Made by a program: the position numbers and the translations under genes | From: Conoideocrella luteorostrata | Lineage: Eukaryota > Ascomycota > Sordariomycetes > Hypocreales > Clavicipitaceae | Direction: 5' to 3' | DNA: 64,000 nt | NCBI GenBank assembly: GCA_032433595.1 | Contig: JASWJB010000145.1 | Coordinates: forward strand, 1-64,000 | Shown: piece after piece, positions 33,693 to 45,240 of the stretch | Layout: each line of letters opens with the position of its first letter | Position numbering within the stretch: position 1 is the first letter of the stretch | Notes under the pieces: model-generated | What the model was told of the DNA's origin: nothing | The model's input: the letters and a program-made list of their open reading frames with translations, nothing else | The model's database searches: none

Positions 33693-34903
33693 GGTTTGTG
33701 TCAGCCGGGGAAAAGAATGACAGGTGGACGTGTTCTTCCTGCGTGCTTCAACAGCTGCGGAGGCTAGCACTGCCGCGGACTTGGGGATGATCGTCTCTAC
33801 AAAAGCTGATGCGGTTGTTTGATGCAGCGCAAGGTCGCCAGGGCAGGGTAGCGAAAGAAGCACTGGGTGGGTCACATGACACCTGGGGGAAGCTGGTGTA
33901 AGTTCAAACCATCTACTCATAGGTACGGAGTAACCAGGTAACTAACGACGGAGTACGGAGTAGTGCAATACCGTATCTGTATGTACCACAGTCAGTGGAA
34001 TCGGGGAATACGCCATCTGCTATAATACTGTACGTTATTAAACTTGATACAGTAAGTATTGAGCTACTTACCACTTACTACTTTCCCCTGTCAGACACTA
34101 CGACAGTTACGGAGTACACTCACGCAGTTCGGAGTATCCAGCTGTGGCATCCAGCTGTGGCATCCAGCTGTGGCTTGACCGCAAAAACTCCGAATGCCGA
34201 CTCGACCGGCGCTAACTACCATTACCTGCGCGGCGTACAAACACACCACTTTGTTGCCCGACGGCTAGCAGTGTCACCCAGCGGGCAACAGATATTTTCT
34301 CTTTCTCTGCAGCGTCCCGAAGCCAGCCGCTTACTTCGTAGCTACTTCGCACTACTGTACGGAGTAGTGTATCAGCATCGCCGGGTGTCTCACGCCATGC
34401 AGCTTTACTCGTCCTAGCTTGGGTACACATGGGCCAATTTTCCAATCAATCAATTTCCATCAGTCATAGAACATGGGCTGAGCGCCGGGTCTGATGAAAC
34501 CGCTGTGCAGCCAGCCACTGTCGTTTTTTACCTTGTACGCCAATGCACACCGCAATTCATTCACATCGTGAACCGCATTCACAACCCGGGCTCTTGTACT
34601 CCGTATCCGGGAGGAAGAAACCCTTCCCCCCCCCCCGGCTTACTGGGGAGCTGCAATCCCAGTCCTCTGCTCGCTAGTTGGACCCTACTGTTTTGTGCCC
34701 CGCCGACGTCGCTCCCAGCCTCGACAAGCCGCATCTCGTCATCCTTCGCCGTCCGTCTGATCCTTTGTCCTCCTCCATCTGCAGAGTTGGGTTTGGGTTT
34801 GGATTGGGTCTGATCTTGATCCGGTCTTTATTAACCTTCTTCCTCTTCCTCACCCCCCCCTTTTTTTGTTGGTTATATCCCCAATTCGTCCATCTACATA
34901 GCC
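33693..34903. promoter_or_regulatory. Divergent promoter region TAF11 / GTP cyclohydrolase
   Basis: This 1.2-kb region has the densest set of GGAGTA motifs in the window: GTACGGAGTA at 33923-33932, 33953-33962 and 34357-34366, TACGGAGTAC at 34108-34117, and GTACTCCGTA at 34596-34605. It also has a tandem repeat at 34136-34174 and a C-run near 34627-34637. No coding sequence is recognised. Confidence 0.45.
34136..34174 (+). repeat. Three exact 13-bp tandem repeats
   Basis: The unit ATCCAGCTGTGGC occurs three times without change. Each copy contains a CAGCTG E-box-like palindrome. Confidence 0.9.
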
Positions 34904-35932
34904 ATGGTCCAAAATACCAATGCCGACCTGGCTGCCTTGCAGAAGCGCAGCTATGAAGATGCAAGTAGCTCTGGCTCCTCGACAAGTGGCGAGTCCACCC
35001 GCAAGCGCAGACGCAAGAACAAGCACAAGAAGAATGGCTCCAAGGTCAATGCTGATTCTCAATCTACCGCCGCCGCTACCGCCGCCGTCAACGGCCACCT
35101 TCCCAACCTCTTTGACAAGCGGCGCGACAGTCTGAGCAAGGCCGCCCGTGATCCCCGAGACGAACCATCGAAAAAGAAAAGAGCCGTCGTTGTTAGCAAA
35201 GAAGACAAGACGCGCTCGCCGAGCCCTTTTATTGATCTTGATGGCCTAAGCCGACCTAGTAAGTGCGCCTCCGCTTTACTTCCTCCCTGGTCAGTGCTCT
35301 AATATATGCCATTAGGTCGTGGAACTCGCGAACGACAGGAAGAGAGCGAGGAGCAAGCCATTGAGCGACTAGACAAGATGAAAGGCGCTGTTCGCACTCT
35401 ACTCGAGTGCATCGGCGAAGATCCTGATCGGGAGGGTCTTCTCGCAACCCCCAAACGATACGCCAAGGCCCTTTTGTTCCTCACCAAGGGCTACCAGGTC
35501 AACGTGGAGGAAATAATCAACAATGCAATTTTTCAAGAGGATCATTCCGAGATGATCATAGTCAAGAACATCGAAATCCACTCACTTTGCGAGCATCATC
35601 TCGTTCCCTTTATCGGAAAGATGCACATTGGATACATCCCCCGCAACACCGTCATCGGCCTGTCCAAGCTGCCACGAATTGCTGAAATGTACGCTCGACG
35701 CCTTCAAATCCAGGAACGCCTCACCAAAGAAGTCGCCAACGCCCTCATGGAGATACTTAAACCGCAGGGCGTTGCCGTCGTCATGGAATCCAGTCATCTG
35801 TGCATGGTGATGCGTGGCGTTGAGCAGACCGCAACGTCTACCATAACGTCATGCGTTTTGGGCTGTTTCGAACGCAAGAACAAAACTAGAGCCGAGTTTA
35901 TGAGCCTCTGTGGCCTTAATAGAGGCTCATAG
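34904..35932 (+). CDS. FOL2: GTP cyclohydrolase I
   Basis: Exons 34904-35258 and 35316-35932 give 323 residues. The enzyme converts GTP to dihydroneopterin triphosphate, the first step of folate and pterin synthesis. An N-terminal extension of about 130 residues is Lys/Arg/Ser-rich, usual in fungal proteins. The catalytic domain follows: [33 protein letters not shown] with the zinc Cys and the HH pair, [20 protein letters not shown] with the second zinc Cys, and [10 protein letters not shown]. The 57-nt intron has gtaagt and cattag ends and splits a Ser codon. A perfect stem-loop coincides with the last codons. Firm. Confidence 0.95.
35901..35929 (+). other. Inverted repeat at the GTP cyclohydrolase stop codon
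   Basis: TGAGCCTCT (35901-35909) and AGAGGCTCA (35921-35929) are perfectly complementary with an 11-nt spacer. The right arm abuts the TAG. It could fold in the mRNA; a role is not established. Confidence 0.6.
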
Positions 35933-36867
35933 GAATAAAGCGCCATTTTAGTCATGTGGCGATACATTTGGGGAGAGGGGGGACAACATACACCGGCGTT
36001 AGGAATTCTTCTTTTTTCTTTTTTTTTTCTCAATTCTTTTTTTTGATATCAACAAACAAGAAAAGAGAGACCTAATGCATTCAACTACTGCTGTGGGTCA
36101 TGCTACAGTTCTTTTGATTTTGTGTCATTCAGAACAACACAAAGGCTGCTACCATGACTTTTCTTCTTTGACATGGATGATTTTGGGCTCAACGCCCTGA
36201 GAAGCAGCAAGGCGCGGAATTTAGGACGTTTTCAGCATCTCAATAAATCGCCTTCCATTCACCTTCAACGGCAATGAGGCGACGAGGGGGCTCGTGGAAT
36301 TAAAGTGAGATTATAAAATTATTAGCCAGTAGCCATAAACCATAAATCCAATGATTGGATTTAGAGTCAATATACGTTCAATGTATTTTCGCAGTTATAT
36401 TTCTTTACATGACCTAGCAACTACATTAAACAGTAGCAATAAAAATAACTATTGTTTTGAAGCCTGGGAATCGTCGGATGAGACTAAGGAGCATCAAAAC
36501 AAGTATGCATGTGCCTCCACCATGCTTTTACTATTGCAAGTATGCCCCAGTAAAACTCCAAATTATCTCACTTCCCATTTTAACACCTCACACAAAGGTT
36601 TCTCCTTCGTTTGCCTAGGGTATATTACGCCACAGTATAAACCGTATTCGTACACCACCCACTGATACACGTTTATAAGACCCAAATATTTTTGGAAAGA
36701 AGTAGCACCAAAACCCCTGTCGCATGTTGTACCAGAATTTGCAGCCGGAAGAGAAACACCAAAAACGAAAAAGGAAAAAAAAAAGAATTTAAGAAAAAGG
36801 AAGGGAAAAAACAAGAGACTCCGACTCCTTCAACTCAACTCAAAGGATCCATCAACGTGGTCTGCAT
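35933..36867. other. Convergent 3' intergenic region
   Basis: It contains T-rich and A-rich runs (36010-36045 and 36750-36810) between the ends of the cyclohydrolase and KDM5 genes. No gene is recognised. Confidence 0.5.
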
Positions 36868-39800
36868 TTACTCGCCATCTATCATTGCGTCGAGTCCGTT
36901 TCTCTCGCTCTCAAGCGACTCTGCTGTTACTGCCTCTGATGCAGTGTTATCGTCTTTCTTCTTTTCTTCATCGTCATCTTGGTTCGTCATTTCATTGAAC
37001 ATCTGATCGACATTGCCCTCATCTTGTTTCATCGACCCGTCAGCTTCGGCGGGTGTAACCGAAGCGCGAGTTTCGCTCATGGGTCCTCGTTTGGGGCTCC
37101 AGACATCTGTCCCCCAAATTGTTTCTGCTTGTTTACGGCCAGTGTCGGTACGGCTGAGGATTTCCAGGGCCTTATTCTTTCCAATCTCAGAGTGTAGGTC
37201 GACACTGTCCTCCATGCCACCAAGCAGTCGTTCTTCCAAAGTCAAAGCAGAGTTGTTCACAAAAACAGGACCTCCGCTGCTGAGGAATTCGGGGTGAATG
37301 GCAGCGTCCGCGTCTGATGGGTTGGCCCTAGTTTGGCCGCCATCCGATGAACCATCATGCCTATCTCCATGTCCACGGGGGGAGGCTGAATCTGCGCTGC
37401 TGTCGGGCCCTTGGCCATACGACATAGGACCGCCGTACGCATTGCTGCCCCCTGGCAGCACCTGAGTTTTAGCCTCCGCATTTGCCGCCTTTCGACGCAG
37501 ACTATTTGCTTTACCCTTCGCATGTTCTGGCAAGTCGTCCGCGTTATCCACACCGTATTCAGCCAGCATCTTTTGCAGCTTGCTTGGTCTCGGCTTTCGG
37601 GTGCTAAGTGAAACCTCGAGGATTGGCGGCCCTTCAGGGGCGACGGGACACCACTTATGCAACTCCTGTCTGAAAAAATTTGTTTCATCCGAGAGCAGAA
37701 CCTCTGCACCCTCAAGCTTTCTCAGATAAAACCGTTGTGTCTCTATTTCGGCTTCAGTCGAGACGAGAGGATTGCAAAACCGGGCAATGCGATGCCGGAA
37801 GGTTTGTGCATTCTCAATGATACTGAGAAGAACATCTTCCTCCTCTGGCCGGAACGGTAAGTGAGGGATCTCATCGGTCAAAGCTATTAGTTCCTCAAGT
37901 TTCGGGCGGGCAGCATCCCGAGGAATCGTCTGTCGATAGTCGCAAATAGGGCATGTGTACTTGTCATCGTCCTTGACCTTGCCTCTAGCAATCTTCAAAC
38001 ACTTGTAATGATACCTACGTTATTCCCATATTAGAGTTTGAAAGGACTTTGGCTACTCATTTGGAAGAAATAATCACTTACCACTCGTGGCATAACTCAC
38101 ACTCGATCATCATACCAGCCTCAATCTTTCTGCAGATACAGAAAACCTGTCTTGAGCGATCAGTAAGACGAGTTCCACTCAGTTCGGGGGTAACTTCGCG
38201 TGAAACTGGCTCTGCAGGCAGACGTGGCGTATCATTTTCCACATCGAAACAGTCGACATTGCGTTCCAGAACATATTCGAGGTGGCTTTTGAGAATGTGA
38301 AGTGGTGCATTCGACTTCCCAAAAAGCCTCTTTCCCCTCCGCATCCAGTCCTCATGACGTCTGCGCTCAGCATCTAAATCAAGCGTGCCATTTGGTTTAG
38401 AGTTGAGTTCGTCCAAGCTCCTTTGAAGTTCTGCAACTTCGAGGTACATTGGCCTGCTTCGATAATCAGCTTGTCGCACACGCCGAAGGACATCTATTAT
38501 CTGACGATGTGCCTCTCGTTGTTTATGCAAGATGCGGTCGACTTGTGCCAGTGTTTCCTGAGAGACGGGAAGAGCATTTGCTTGGACCTGATTAGAAAGT
38601 GCCTCAAGTTGTGGATAATGCACAGACTGGGCCGCGATTAATCCTTGAGCCTTGTCCTCCCACGTCTCCCCTGCTGTTAATTGATCCCGGTAAAACTTCA
38701 GGTGATCATTGTACGATGGCATTTCAAGTTCCTCTCCTTCTTGTATGATATCTCTAACTTCCTGCAAGGATAGAAAGAGACCTCGTTTGGACCTAGCTTT
38801 TTGATTCCATCGCATTTGTTCCAGAACTCTCGACAGACGGTCGATTTCTGGCGTGTCGACATTGAAACTCCTGCCTTCCTCGAGAAGTTCTTCAATTGTT
38901 TCCATCGGTGTCGTGGCCGTATTTTCAAGCGTACGGGATGCATTGAGTTGGAACTCTTTGACTGCTGCAGCCCGCTCTTGTAACTGGCTGATTTCGGGAC
39001 AATCGAATCCAATATGCTCGGCATCCCTGAGTAGACGGTAAATATTGTTCACATGGCGTGACTCACGTTCTTTTTGATCTTGACATGTGCTGCCAATGGA
39101 TTTACGCATGCCGCTCTGCCATGCCTTCTCATTCTTGCGCCTGTTCTGCTGCTTGCGCACAATGTAGTTTGTCGCTTCTTCAACCCAGTCAACGCAGCGG
39201 TCGACGAATTCTTTCAAGATGGGTAGGGATGGGAGATCGAAGGGAATACGTTCTCCCTCGTGAAGTAGAGCTCGAAGAGATTTTAGTGACGGGGTCGTTT
39301 CTTCATCAAGCATTTTGGCGTACTTTTCTTCCCATGATTCCGGCGTCTGTGCCTTCTCAATTACCCTCTCGTGTGTGGTGGCCATTGCCTCATCCGCAAC
39401 TCTGTATATCAGAGTGTGACCTTCGCCGATAAAGCGCTGCGTCTCTGTTTGTTCACAGCATGCGTAGCCCCCCGCATGGAGTATGCAGACTGTTTTACCA
39501 GAACGCTCGCACTTGAACCTCGATAAAAATGCAAATGCTTTACAGTAAGTACAACACTGTTCTTCTTCATCAAGAACTTCCGACGTCTCAACCTTGAATG
39601 TAAGCGAACAACTCTGGTCTCCAGACCCGTCAATGAAGCATTTATGCGGTGAGGCTCCCACATGCTTGGCCACGAAGCCAGCTCGCAGTGCTTTCTCCCG
39701 CTTTTGAATGCGATCCAGTGCCGGCCCCAGCCACTTCGCCGTTTGAATGGTCAGGCCATTTGTAGCGCTTCCTTCGGCGGCCGTCCAGAGCAACTCATCG

Positions 39801-42248
39801 TGAGAAAAACAAGGCTGTCTTCGGAAGAGCTGCAGTCGCTCGACTCCTGCTAACCCAAATGGCTCCCAATCACATGGTGCAAAGTTGACAGCCTCGTTGA
39901 AGTTAAATCCATGATTGAAACCCGCGTGATATGCCTGGGGAAAGGTGATGACAAACTGCCCAGCTCGTTGATCCAGAGCATACACTCGCACACCTGCCTT
40001 CTTCAGTTGCTCTGGAGTGAGTAGAGTAACCAACTGGAACAGAAGATCTGGCTGCGTCTCAAATAGCTCGGGGACTGCCTCTCGCATAGCTGCTTCAAAC
40101 TTTTCCGCGTCCTCACCTGGTATGCCATACCATGTCTTTGTCGCTCCGAAATGCTGATAATTGGCAGAGTAGGCATAGTGATCCTCGTTATGCCAGCAGA
40201 AAGTAGAGAATATCATTCCAACATACACCCAAGGCACGGTCATGCCAGAGATGTCGGAATTAATGTGCCGGAAAAGACTCTCAGGGTGTAGTGGGAGGAC
40301 ATTCAGGTTCCAAGGGTCCGCGGCGTAAGTGTTACTAGGGTTTTTCTCCAAAGTTGGAAAACCTGAGCCATGGGTAGTGCAATGAATATCAGCGCCGTAC
40401 TCCACCTCGACAGTTTCTTCCAGGTCCGCCACCAGTCGCCAGAATTCTGTTTCCACATCTTCCTCAGTGACAGGTCGATGACAATTGAGAGCGTGATCAA
40501 ATGGCATTTTGTTTTCAAAATATCCCTGCTTGAAGTCGTTCGCCTTCTGCTGGAACTGCTTTAGCGAGTACAAGCCACCTTCCTCGAACCCAAATTGGCC
40601 ATCGCCAACGAGGCATCGCGGACAGTTCCACTCTGCGTCAGGCTTACGCTTCAGCGGAGGATCCAGGCACGGCCCATGGTAGGCATTGTCGCAAGATTCA
40701 CAGATGAGGAGATTACCTCCATCTTCTCCACGGCCACAGTTTTCACATTTCTCCCCCGATGCGACCAATTCATCTTTGGGAATTCGAGGAACACTTGGAC
40801 GGAAAGGCGTCATATGCGACCCTGCCACCGTAGGTACAGCATCCTTTCTAAGACGTTTGCTACGTCTACTGTTGCCCTCATCATCTTCTTTGTCGGTGTC
40901 AGCATCGCCTTTGGCAATATCGGAAGAATCACCACCAAGCCGGCGTTTGGCGGCGATCGGAGGATTTAGACCTAAGCCTCGTGCCTCCGGTGTATTGCTG
41001 GAGGAAGGCACAGGGCTGCCCACTTTTTTCACATCTGGAGTGAAGCTCCTGCTTTCACCGTTGGAAGACTTCACGGCTGAGTTGACGGCTGTGAAACCTC
41101 TGGAGTTAATAGCCTTGAAACCACTGGAAGATCCAGATGTTGGAGCAGGTGGAGCGTCAAGAAGTGGTGAGTCGCGGTCGGCCTCTCGTTTCAGTGCATT
41201 GAGACTGCCTTGGAGGGCATCAGATGCTTGCCTGGCCGGCGAATCGCCCTTGACGCTGGTCGGTGTATTGACATGTGATTTCCTGACTGGCGTCTGGGCT
41301 GGACTAGGTGTTAAAGGCCCGCCGTATTCCTGTTCAAGCTGTTGATGAACACCAGGTTTGGCCAGGCGTAAATACTCTTCATAGGGGCAAAGCCATCGCT
41401 GATATGAGTTTTTCAATGACGTGGAGAGTGATGACATAATCTTGCCGCTGTAGCCAAGGTCACGACCAATCTCTGCCCATTTCTTCAATTTACAAACCTT
41501 GTCAAATCCGCCACGAGATTCAACTGCCTTCTTCAGCCGGTAAAGATCCAAAGGTTTCTTGTCCACATATGGCAGTCGGTGGAGATTACTACCTTGCTGT
41601 TTGTGGAATTTGGACAGGCCATCGAGGTAGGTGAGGTTTGCTCGGGTGCCTGAACAGGTTAGTTACCAAAGCACCTGACTGGAAAATTAGAAGCACATTA
41701 ACCTACTTCCTTCTACAGAATTCAATTCCTGCTTTCGAGTTCGGAAGTGGAATTTCTAGACCCCGAGTTAATATCCAATCTACGCTATTGTGCTAGCGCT
41801 ATAGATGAAACTCAAGTCAACGTACCTCAGTGTCTATGGCAAAGTCGGGATTCCATGAATCGGGGGGGATGATCTTGCAGATGCCGTACTGCGAGGCTGC
41901 TGGCGTAATCTTCTTCATGTACTCTAGTGGATCTCGCCATTCCTCCTCGGTCGGGCAATAAGTCGGCGCCTCAGATATTCCGTGCGGCCGCGATTTCTTT
42001 TGCAGAGGCTCGCGTGCAGCCGTGGGTTGGCCGCGACGTTCGACTGAAGTGAGATCCAGTCCGATACTAGCCATGGAACTCAGTGGAATCTGCGAATTGG
42101 TAGGGTGATAGCCATTCGTGTTCACCTTTCGCTTCGGCCTAGTTGACATTTGGACAGCGGAGGATCCGATGGCTGGTGAGTTGCGTGAGCTCACATTGGC
42201 GCTGTTGCCCCCGTTGGTTGTCATTGTGGCCGTGGACATCGGTGCCAT
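36868..42248 (-). CDS. KDM5: KDM5-family histone H3K4 demethylase (JmjN-ARID-PHD-JmjC)
   Basis: Exons 42248-41826, 41755-41707, 41649-38082 and 38014-36868 give 1728 residues. KDM5 enzymes remove methyl groups from H3K4 using Fe(II) and 2-oxoglutarate. Domains in order: JmjN at about 95-141, ARID at about 160-255, PHD1 at about 455-500 ([20 protein letters not shown]), JmjC at about 610-760 with the HNED iron motif near 641 and the distal His in [12 protein letters not shown]5HC2 zinc finger at about 854-887, PLU-1-type helical region, and PHD2 at about 1327-1375. The tail is acidic and disordered. Introns are 70, 57 and 67 nt; the 49-nt exon 2 bridges JmjN and ARID. Catalytic residues appear intact. 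Orthologue of S. pombe Lid2 or A. nidulans KdmB by architecture. Confidence 0.94.
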
Positions 42249-43770
42249 CACCAATCAACGTATTTACCGTCGGTGCAGACTTGAACCTTGTTGCCGGCCG
42301 TAGCTGCCAGCGAACAGACGGAACTAATTGATTTGAAGAGTCGAATGCCGACAATGAGATTGTATCGTGGTTGTAGGTCGTTCGGCGTGCCTATCGGTGA
42401 CGAACTGTGTGCATCGTAGCGATCGATACTGGCGCCGAGGATGTATCGGAGGAGACGATGAAGTCCTAAATGCGTGGGAAAATTGAGTTCACTGCGTGAA
42501 CGCCAGTGACAATTTTAAGATTGGGTTAATTAGATGAAAGGAAGCCGAAGGTTTGCGCCTGCAGGGGAGGTGAGAAAGGTACAACTCGGAGAACTGCAGA
42601 AGAGAAAAAAGGTTAAATGACTGATATGAATCGTTCGTCACCGTGTCACTAACACGAAATATCAACTCACAAGTTTTAGAAAAAGCAGCGAGCAGTAAAT
42701 TTTGCATGCCCCGAATAGAATTAGCAATAGAGAGCACCGCAGTGCAGAGGATGAACCAGTGGGTGAGGTTGAAAAGCCGAAGGGTCGTGTGTAGATGTTG
42801 GTGCAAAAAGGAAGGACTGCCAGACGAGGAATGGGGTCTGGCCGCAGTTGCGGATGTGAGGTGAGAAGAGAGTGCGGCAAGAGGATGCCACCCACGGACG
42901 GCTTGGTACTGGCTGGGGCTGCCGTGCTCTTTCCTGGCCTGGGCTCGGATGTGAGATTCAGATTTGAGTCGAGGGGGGAAAGACCGACTCGTGCGAGCCA
43001 GGGCGGCCTTTCCTTCGTGTCTAAATCGACAACCCATGTCGCAGGTACACAAACTAACCCGCGACTTGGGCGGGAAATTTTGTCCCACTACTTGATCATA
43101 CTCTGCACAGTACGTATTGTGGGCCCGTGCCGGAAGATTTCCAGACCCGCTTTTGGGAACCGACGAGAGCGGCGACTCTCTTACACACGGCGCCGTACCT
43201 AGCAATAATCAATATCAATCGCATCTACGGAGTACGGAATAATATGTGGTGCATACAGGTCTATTAGGGAGCGCTTGCCTCCTCCTCGTTGGGATCGACC
43301 GCACTTACCCCCTTTGTAAGCAATGCGCTGTCGAGTTTATGTGAAATTGGCTAATAGGTCCTAAAATATATTTTACGGAACAGCGGTGCGGAAGCGGGAT
43401 ATTCCTTAGCAATGTGGCCTCACAGAGGATCTTGCCATCGGTCAACATGTTATGCACATCATGACCGGGACATTGTAGGGTGGCTCCTCAAGAGAGGGGA
43501 AGAGGCAAAAGAAAAAACCTCTCCCGACAAATGGACCAAAAGACCTTCGCTTACAGCGCTCAAATGATTTTACTGCGAGTTTCTACCTCCATTGGTCTGG
43601 TGAGGATCTCAACGCAGCCACTGCCACCAGCCCATGCAGCCAGCTCAGCTTGCAACACGCCACGCCTCGCCTATGATAATTTCCCATGCAGCCAGCGTCT
43701 GGTACGCTGTGAAATGTGTGGTGCTCCGTCCACATAATGTGAGTTGCTTTGGGTCCGCATTTTTTCTTCA
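42249..43770. other. KDM5 upstream region
   Basis: No gene is recognised. The minus strand has a candidate 5' UTR intron at 42670-42594. A TACGGAGTACGGAATA motif lies near 43226-43241. A 238-codon open frame on the minus strand has non-coding-like composition. Confidence 0.45.
42594..42670 (-). other. Possible 5' UTR intron of the KDM5 gene
   Basis: The donor is gtgagt, the 3' end is a pyrimidine tract followed by ctgcag, and the length is 77 nt. It lies 346 bp upstream of the start codon on the same strand. Inferred from splice signals only. Confidence 0.4.
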
Positions 43771-44775
43771 TCACGACGCGACAGCCGCCTTCTTTGCCTT
43801 GTCGGCAGCTTTCAGTAACTTTTTAACCTCAGCAGGTCCACGAACTCGCAAACTGAGTTCTTTAACCATGTCTCCCCATCTAATGTCTTCTCCACACTTT
43901 GGACACAAGCAGCGATCTGGAATAATGTGTTCGGTGGTGTCATTTGAGAGTGCGTGCTTGCTCCAGCAAGCCAAATGTCCCATGGCCTTGCATGTTTTAT
44001 TTGGACACATTGCGTGGAGCCCTTTACCGGATTCCAGCTCTTGCGCACAGTGTACACATTTGCCTTCCTGCTCAAAGTTGACCACTTCATGTGTCTTAAC
44101 GACATATTCCGTCATTGGGTCATAGTCCACTGGCAAAGCATAGATTCCACCTGCAGCAACAGAGCTAGCCTCTTTATCCCTCGGTTTACTGAAATCGGTC
44201 AAAATTTGAGGACCCGACTCGCTGGATTGTTGCAGGGACTTTATTCTGTTCTGCCATGCAGAGTATGCCTCCTTTGCCAGAAAATGCACATTCAGTGGCC
44301 ATCTCGCAAAGCTTGGCACCCCCGTGAGCAAGTGGATATTCGATATGATGGACTTCAAGCTGTGATGAGGCCTCTTTGGCATACCGTTCTTCTTTTTCTG
44401 GGTTGCAACACTCACGCGAGACTCTACCGGAATATGTAAAGACAGATGCGGATTTGTCAGTGCCCACCTGGTATAAGCTTTTTAGCAAGCGGTGCAGAAG
44501 GTGGTTATGAGAATCATGCGACAAACGCAGGGGTCATACTCGAACTTGAGCGCTGCCACCATGCTTGGGAATCCAGATACTAGAATGATCATCTCCCAAG
44601 GGCGCAGACTATCACGCGACGTCCGCGTTGCACCGCCTTTGGATTCGCCATTGTGCTGCTTTAAGCGACGAGGAGGGTTTGGTGTTGACCCAATGTATAG
44701 TGACGCGTGTCTGATCGTGGACCGAAGCACATAGACGGTATAGAGCGCCGGTAAAGGTTTCGTCATGTGAGGCAT
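43771..44775 (-). CDS. SLX1: Structure-specific endonuclease subunit Slx1
   Basis: Exons 44775-44540 and 44467-43771 give 310 residues. Slx1, activated by Slx4, resolves branched DNA. The GIY-YIG nuclease domain is at residues 11-90: [20 protein letters not shown], then RRLKQHN and [14 protein letters not shown], then ALKFEW across the intron. The C-terminal domain, about 215-275, is a RING/PHD-like zinc finger: [23 protein letters not shown], and [12 protein letters not shown]. The 72-nt intron has gtatga and cag ends and rejoins the conserved KFEWAL. The ATG at 44775 is used; a second at 44766 is closer to the usual start. It ends Ala/Lys-rich. Firm. Confidence 0.93.
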
Positions 44776-45240
44776 GTGTGGATTTAGGCTGTTGAAATTC
44801 CACTCAAGGCATCGTTAGAATGAAAATAGAGGCTAAATGAGCCGTCACTGGAGTTCGAGTGAATAAAGAGAGGGCCGCCTGGTGTGGTCGGAGGAAGTTG
44901 TTTGTTTCCACCAAGCGGTTTGCACGGTCGCGCAACAATCCGGGCCCAGTATCCGGCCGTCAACCAATGAGGAGGCACCTTCTCTACCCTTGACAACAAT
45001 GAGGATCTGTGTGTTTTGTCTAACTACCGAGTAAGCCGCACATATATGATATTGCAGTTGATAGAGTAATGAATTGTTTCACACTACTCAATACCTTTTC
45101 TTTATTTTTTCTTAAATTCGATTTCATTTATTGCGGATTATTGAAATGTTGGTAGCTATTCAACACCCTACACTGCCCAATATGATACGCCATCCTACAC
45201 CAATCAAATATCACACTCCATTCAATTCACCTCAATCTAC
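44776..45240. other. SLX1 upstream region
   Basis: 465 bp between two minus-strand genes. It is AT-rich near 45080-45130. No coding sequence seen. Confidence 0.5.

Noticed and set aside
42489..43205. 238-codon minus-strand frame upstream of KDM5
   Set aside because: The composition is like a long leader, a candidate intron lies inside it, and no domain is seen.
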